Source of the DNA: Spirochaeta_B sp964398645
GTDB lineage: Bacteria > Spirochaetota > Spirochaetia > DSM-27196 > DSM-8902
Direction: 5' to 3'
NCBI GenBank assembly: GCA_964398645.1
Contig: CAYNNU010000072.1
Location: 1 to 10,356, forward strand
DNA: 10,356 nt
Shown here: positions 7,669 to 10,356 of the stretch, one piece after another
How positions within the stretch are numbered: the first letter of the stretch is position 1
Layout: each line of letters opens with the position of its first letter
Notes under the pieces: generated by a model
Told to the model about the DNA's origin: nothing
The model's database searches: none
Seen by the model: only the letters and a program-made list of their open reading frames with translations
Translations under genes and position numbers: made by a program

Positions 7669-8821
7669 CAAAGTACTACCAGTTACAATAGTTGTTGTTC
7701 TTTTAATAACCTCCTGTGCTACCTATGTCGCGGGAGGTTTCGTTTCTTCACCGCTGGATGGTTTGCAAACATGGTTCTTGCAGGATGGGCAGGTATATGG
7801 TGCGCGTCCGGATGAACGAGGTCCTATTGGTGGTGGGGCTGGTTATACGCAGGCAGTAGTTTCTGGTGATTATGTGGCAAGCGATTTGGAAGGTCTGCTT
7901 GCAGCATTGTCGCAGGCACGTTCTGGAGAGACGGTTTATGTGCAGCCGGGTTCTGAGATTGATTTTTCTGAACTTGCTCGTGAGGAAACCTTACCCATTA
8001 TTATTCCTGCCGGTGTTACACTGGCAGGTTCTCGTGGTGTAGATGGACAGCTGGGCCCTCTTTTTGTGTCACATGAATTGGATACGCCGGGGTTGCTGGA
8101 AGCTGGAGGACCGGGGGTGCGGATAACGGGATTTCGTATTCAAGGGCCGGATGGCTTGCGGCGGGAAGATCATTATCGAGAGTCATTTAGTGGGCTGACT
8201 GCTGAAGATCGGCAAAATCGGGTTGGGCACAAGCGGTTTTATGAGTTGCCAAATTCACGGGGAATAATTAGCCGTTTTGATGAATTGACAGTAGACAATT
8301 GTGAATTGTTTGGCTGGAGTCACGCTGCTGTGTATTTACGTGCCGGTCAGAAACATAGTATTCATCATAATTACATCCATCATAATCAGCGAAAGGGCTT
8401 GGGGTATGGTGTGTGTGTATTAAGAGCATTTGCGCTGATTGAGTATAATATTTTTAATTACAATCGCCATTCTATAGCTGGTACTGGAACTCCGCCAAGT
8501 GGTTATACAGCTTGGCATAATGTGGTGCTTGGCGCGGCATCAAGTCATTGTTTTGATATGCATGGCGGAGTTGATCGGGGCGATGGTACCGATATTGCTG
8601 GTACTCGTATCAGCATCCGCAATAATACGTTTTATTCGTATCATCGGGCGATTGGTATCCGAGGGCGTCCGGAGGATCGTGCTATAATTGAGTATAACTG
8701 GTTTAGTCAGAGCCAAATGGGATTCCTGCTTATGTTACATTGGCCGCCGGCAGATACAATTGTAATTGGACCAAATGCATATAATGCTGGTGCAATATCT
8801 TTGGAGATGTTGTCAGAGTGA
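7664..8821 (+). CDS. Predicted lipoprotein with right-handed parallel beta-helix (pectate-lyase-like fold)
   Basis: I do not recognise a specific family. The frame is open from the ATT at 7664, giving 385 aa. Residues 1-18 read as a lipoprotein signal: Asn-Lys after the start, a hydrophobic core, then lipobox L-I-T-S with Cys18 as the lipidation site. The first conventional start (TTG 7763) would delete all of this. The mature part from about 150 consists of coils of roughly 23-30 residues rich in Asn, His and beta-branched residues (for example HSIHHNYIHHNQ at 231-242, SHCFDMHGG at 294-302, and Asn-rich turns near 320 and 345), typical of the right-handed beta-helix of polysaccharide lyases, epimerases and related proteins. 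The ATT overlaps the upstream TAA (ATTAA) and the stop overlaps the next GTG. Sitting between two glycosyltransferases, it may bind, cleave or epimerise the exported glycan; no catalytic residues can be assigned. The fold is likely, the activity unknown. Confidence 0.72.
   Translation: MNKVLPVTIVVVLLITSCATYVAGGFVSSPLDGLQTWFLQDGQVYGARPDERGPIGGGAGYTQAVVSGDYVASDLEGLLAALSQARSGETVYVQPGSEIDFSELAREETLPIIIPAGVTLAGSRGVDGQLGPLFVSHELDTPGLLEAGGPGVRITGFRIQGPDGLRREDHYRESFSGLTAEDRQNRVGHKRFYELPNSRGIISRFDELTVDNCELFGWSHAAVYLRAGQKHSIHHNYIHHNQRKGLGYGVCVLRAFALIEYNIFNYNRHSIAGTGTPPSGYTAWHNVVLGAASSHCFDMHGGVDRGDGTDIAGTRISIRNNTFYSYHRAIGIRGRPEDRAIIEYNWFSQSQMGFLLMLHWPPADTIVIGPNAYNAGAISLEMLSE
7708..7739 (+). repeat. Inverted repeat forming a stem-loop at the start of the lipoprotein gene
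   Basis: AACCTCC (7708-7714) pairs perfectly with GGAGGTT (7733-7739), and the stem can extend inward through a T-G, a G-C and a T-G pair to leave a loop of about 12 bases. The following bases are T-rich but interrupted (TTTCGTTTCTT), so it resembles a weak rho-independent terminator or attenuator. If the ATT start is right, the hairpin lies inside the coding sequence for the signal peptide and lipobox, and could tune distal operon expression or translation. It may equally be a chance by-product of the codons. Confidence 0.4.
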
Positions 8822-9939
8822 AAATTTGTCATTGTACCTCAGTCCATGCACGCTATGACACGCGTATTTTTTTGAAGCAATGTCGATCACTGGCGGTGGC
8901 TGGGCATCAGGTGTTTTTGGTGGTAGCCGATGGCTTGGGCAATGAAGAGCGGGATGGTGTGCAGATACTAGATGCCGGAATGCGGGAAACATCGCGGCGT
9001 CGGCGTATGCGAATTACCGTGCGCGCTGTGCGGGAGCTTGCTGCAGGGCTTCAGGCTGACGCATATCATCTGCATGATCCTGAATTAATACCTGCAGGTT
9101 TGTGGCTAAGGCGAAAGGTGAAAAACACCCGAGTCATATATGATGCTCATGAAGATTTGCCTCAACAGATTATGGGCAAGGCGTGGCTTCCCGGTTTTGT
9201 CCGTCCTTTTTTGTCTTGGTATATGGGCAGGTATTTGCGGCGATATTGTCTGCGTTTTGATGCAGTGATTGGGGCAACGCCACATATTACTACCTGGTAT
9301 TCACGCTTTGCTCAGCGCAGTATTAATGTAAATAACTATCCAATTCTTGGTGAATTAGAAGTGTCTTTAAAAGAAGTTGATTGGAATGCAAAGAGGCAGG
9401 TGTGTTATGTAGGCGGGCTGACTCGCATTCGAGGAATTCAGGAAATTGTACGGGCTATGGCGAATGTGCAAAAAGATATACAGTTGGTGCTGGCCGGTGA
9501 GTTTATTTCAGATGGTTTGCAAGAAGATGTGCAGCAGGATGTGGGCTGGTTGCGCACAAGCCATGTTGGGTTTTTGAATCGCAAGGAAATTGCAGGCCTT
9601 TTGAGCCAGTCGCTTGCTGGTCTTGTGACATTGCATGGGAAGCAGGCATATCTTGATTCCTTGCCGGTTAAAATGTTCGAATACATGAGCGCAGGAATTC
9701 CTGTGATTGCTTCAGATTTTCCCTTATGGCGGAGTATTGTCGAGGGTAGCAGCTGCGGTCTGTGTGTAGATCCGCAAGATCCAGCGGCAATTGCTGCGGC
9801 AATAGATATCTTGGCGGGCGACCCCGCAACAGCCCGGAAGATGGGTAAAAATGGCCGGCGCGCTGTTCAGGAACATTACAATTGGGGCCAGGAAGAGAAG
9901 AAATTACTTAATCTGTATGCTGAATTGACTGTGGTGTAA
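8818..9939 (+). CDS. GT4-family glycosyltransferase
   Basis: Second predicted GT-B glycosyltransferase of the cluster, not a close copy of the one at 6433. The N-terminal half opens with a MKICHCTS strand and has HLHDPEL at 84-90 and a DAHED motif just after. The donor-binding half begins with GGLTRIRG at 199-206 and carries KMFEYMSAG from about 285, with Glu288 as the second EX7E residue and Asp280 at the first position. Length (373 aa) is normal, and it probably acts on the same glycan. The start is GTG, overlapping the stop of the beta-helix gene by four bases (GTGA); GGAG at 8803-8806 lies 11 bases upstream, somewhat far, so translational coupling is likely. A sampled line (9001-9060) is 65% G+C, much higher than the left end of the operon. 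It appears to be the last gene of the operon; no clear terminator follows. Confidence 0.88.
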   Translation: MKICHCTSVHARYDTRIFLKQCRSLAVAGHQVFLVVADGLGNEERDGVQILDAGMRETSRRRRMRITVRAVRELAAGLQADAYHLHDPELIPAGLWLRRKVKNTRVIYDAHEDLPQQIMGKAWLPGFVRPFLSWYMGRYLRRYCLRFDAVIGATPHITTWYSRFAQRSINVNNYPILGELEVSLKEVDWNAKRQVCYVGGLTRIRGIQEIVRAMANVQKDIQLVLAGEFISDGLQEDVQQDVGWLRTSHVGFLNRKEIAGLLSQSLAGLVTLHGKQAYLDSLPVKMFEYMSAGIPVIASDFPLWRSIVEGSSCGLCVDPQDPAAIAAAIDILAGDPATARKMGKNGRRAVQEHYNWGQEEKKLLNLYAELTVV

Positions 9940-9969
9940 CGGTGGAAAGGTACAGATATACTCATTAGC

Positions 9970-9996
9970 TTGACAAAAGGTCACAATTTTTATTAC
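9970..9996 (+). promoter_or_regulatory. Candidate sigma-70-type promoter for the AbiEi gene
   Basis: A perfect TTGACA (-35) lies at 9970-9975, with TATTAC as the best -10 match at 9991-9996. The spacer is 15 bases, shorter than the optimum of 17, so the -10 assignment is uncertain. Transcription would begin around 10003-10005, only some ten bases before the ATG at 10015. It lies in the 75-base gap after the last operon gene. Confidence 0.45.
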
Positions 9997-10003
9997 TTTT
10001 TGT
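9973..10003 (+). promoter_or_regulatory. Imperfect inverted repeat over the promoter, candidate operator
   Basis: ACAAAAGGT (9973-9981) and ACTTTTTGT (9995-10003) are inverted copies matching at 8 of 9 positions, with a dyad axis near 9988. The two half-sites are about 22 bases apart, close to two helical turns, and they straddle the candidate -35 and -10. AbiEi proteins are known to repress their own promoter by binding inverted repeats, so this is a plausible autoregulatory site. The A/T-rich content makes chance symmetry possible. Confidence 0.35.
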
Positions 10004-10014
10004 ACATTGCAAGG

Positions 10015-10356
10015 ATGAATAAAGCAGAAAATATGAAGGGTGTTGCACGCCTCCGTTATGTTATGGCCCAAGTTGCATCCCCTGACGCCTATTTATTTAC
10101 TGCTGCCGATATTGCAGCTGTGTTCCCGGAGTTAAATCACCATGCGCGTAAGGCCTTAATGAGTCGTGCAATGCATGCCGGGGTATTTACCCGCGTGTGT
10201 AGTGGTGTCTATTTATATCCGTATGTAGATTACCCTAAGGGCTTGGTCTTGTACCACACGGCGGCAAAGGTTCGGGCGAATCATTTTAACTATTTAAGTC
10301 TTGAAACTGTATTAAGCGATGTTGGAATTGTATCGCAAATTCCCTTAGGATGGATC
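10015..10356 (+). CDS. AbiEi-family antitoxin / transcriptional regulator (type IV toxin-antitoxin), 3' partial
   Basis: The frame is open for 114 codons to the window edge. The N-terminal part (about residues 27-68) looks like a winged helix-turn-helix: FTAADIAAVFPEL, a recognition helix rich in Ala, Arg and Leu, then a GVF..V..GVYLYP wing. The NYLSLETVLSD segment from residue 92, followed by GIVSQIP, is the hallmark I associate with AbiEi proteins. In known systems AbiEi represses its own operon and counters the nucleotidyltransferase toxin AbiEii, giving abortive phage infection or plasmid stabilisation; the toxin gene would lie beyond the window, so a solo regulator is also possible. The ATG at 10015 has AAGG directly against it with no spacing, and an in-frame ATG at 10033 is an alternative start with no better ribosome site. 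It has its own promoter region and seems unrelated to the glycan operon. Confidence 0.8.
   Translation, partial: MNKAENMKGVARLRYVMAQVASPDAYLFTAADIAAVFPELNHHARKALMSRAMHAGVFTRVCSGVYLYPYVDYPKGLVLYHTAAKVRANHFNYLSLETVLSDVGIVSQIPLGWI

Noticed and set aside
8499..8687. Plus-strand small open frame within the beta-helix gene
   Set aside because: It is out of frame inside a gene with clear repeat-coil structure and has no ribosome site worth noting.
9940..9969. Transcription terminator after the last operon gene
   Set aside because: No stem followed by a T-run could be found in this stretch; termination may be rho-dependent or read through.
9946..9985. Direct repeat AAAGGTACA / AAAGGTCACA 30 bases apart
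   Set aside because: The copies differ by an insertion and are short; the inverted repeat at 9973-10003 explains the second copy better.

Overview
All recognisable genes in this window lie on the + strand. They read as one tightly packed operon (roughly 1-9939) that enters from the left edge, followed by a separate gene that runs off the right edge. The set of families suggests a Gram-negative, probably proteobacterial or related anaerobe/aquatic bacterium with moderate to low G+C: CysD plus fused CysN-CysC, CysQ, a lipoprotein signal, and an AbiEi regulator of a type common in proteobacteria. I cannot name the organism.

Left half (2-6414): a self-contained sulfate-activation and sulfotransfer cassette. 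In order it holds CysQ (PAP phosphatase, 5' end cut by the window), a PAPS-dependent sulfotransferase, CysD and CysNC (which together turn sulfate into APS and then PAPS), and a DASS/SLC13-type anion permease with two internal TrkA-C domains, a likely sulfate importer. The logic is import, activate, transfer, then clear the PAP by-product. No PAPS reductase or sulfite reductase gene is visible, so PAPS made here is more likely meant for sulfating a molecule than for cysteine synthesis.

Right half (6433-9939): a GT4 glycosyltransferase, a right-handed beta-helix protein, and a second GT4 glycosyltransferase. The product is therefore most likely a sulfated surface or exported glycan. The beta-helix gene appears to start at an unusual ATT codon at 7664, 99 bases upstream of the first conventional start (TTG at 7763). 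The extra N-terminus is a textbook lipoprotein signal with a lipobox cysteine, so the protein is probably an envelope-anchored enzyme or binding protein acting on the glycan.

The last 400 bases hold a likely promoter with an overlapping inverted repeat (9970-10006). After it comes the first 114 codons of an AbiEi-family antitoxin/repressor (type IV toxin-antitoxin), cut by the window end. It looks like a separate accessory module next to the glycan locus.

Most gene junctions in the operon overlap by one to four bases (TGATG, TAATG, ATGA, ATTAA, GTGA), which implies translational coupling. Base composition is uneven: sampled 60-base lines in the sulfotransferase gene are 25-30% G+C and those in the beta-helix and last glycosyltransferase genes are 62-65%, suggesting a cluster assembled from different sources. 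No tRNA, rRNA, CRISPR array, insertion sequence or other mobile element was seen.
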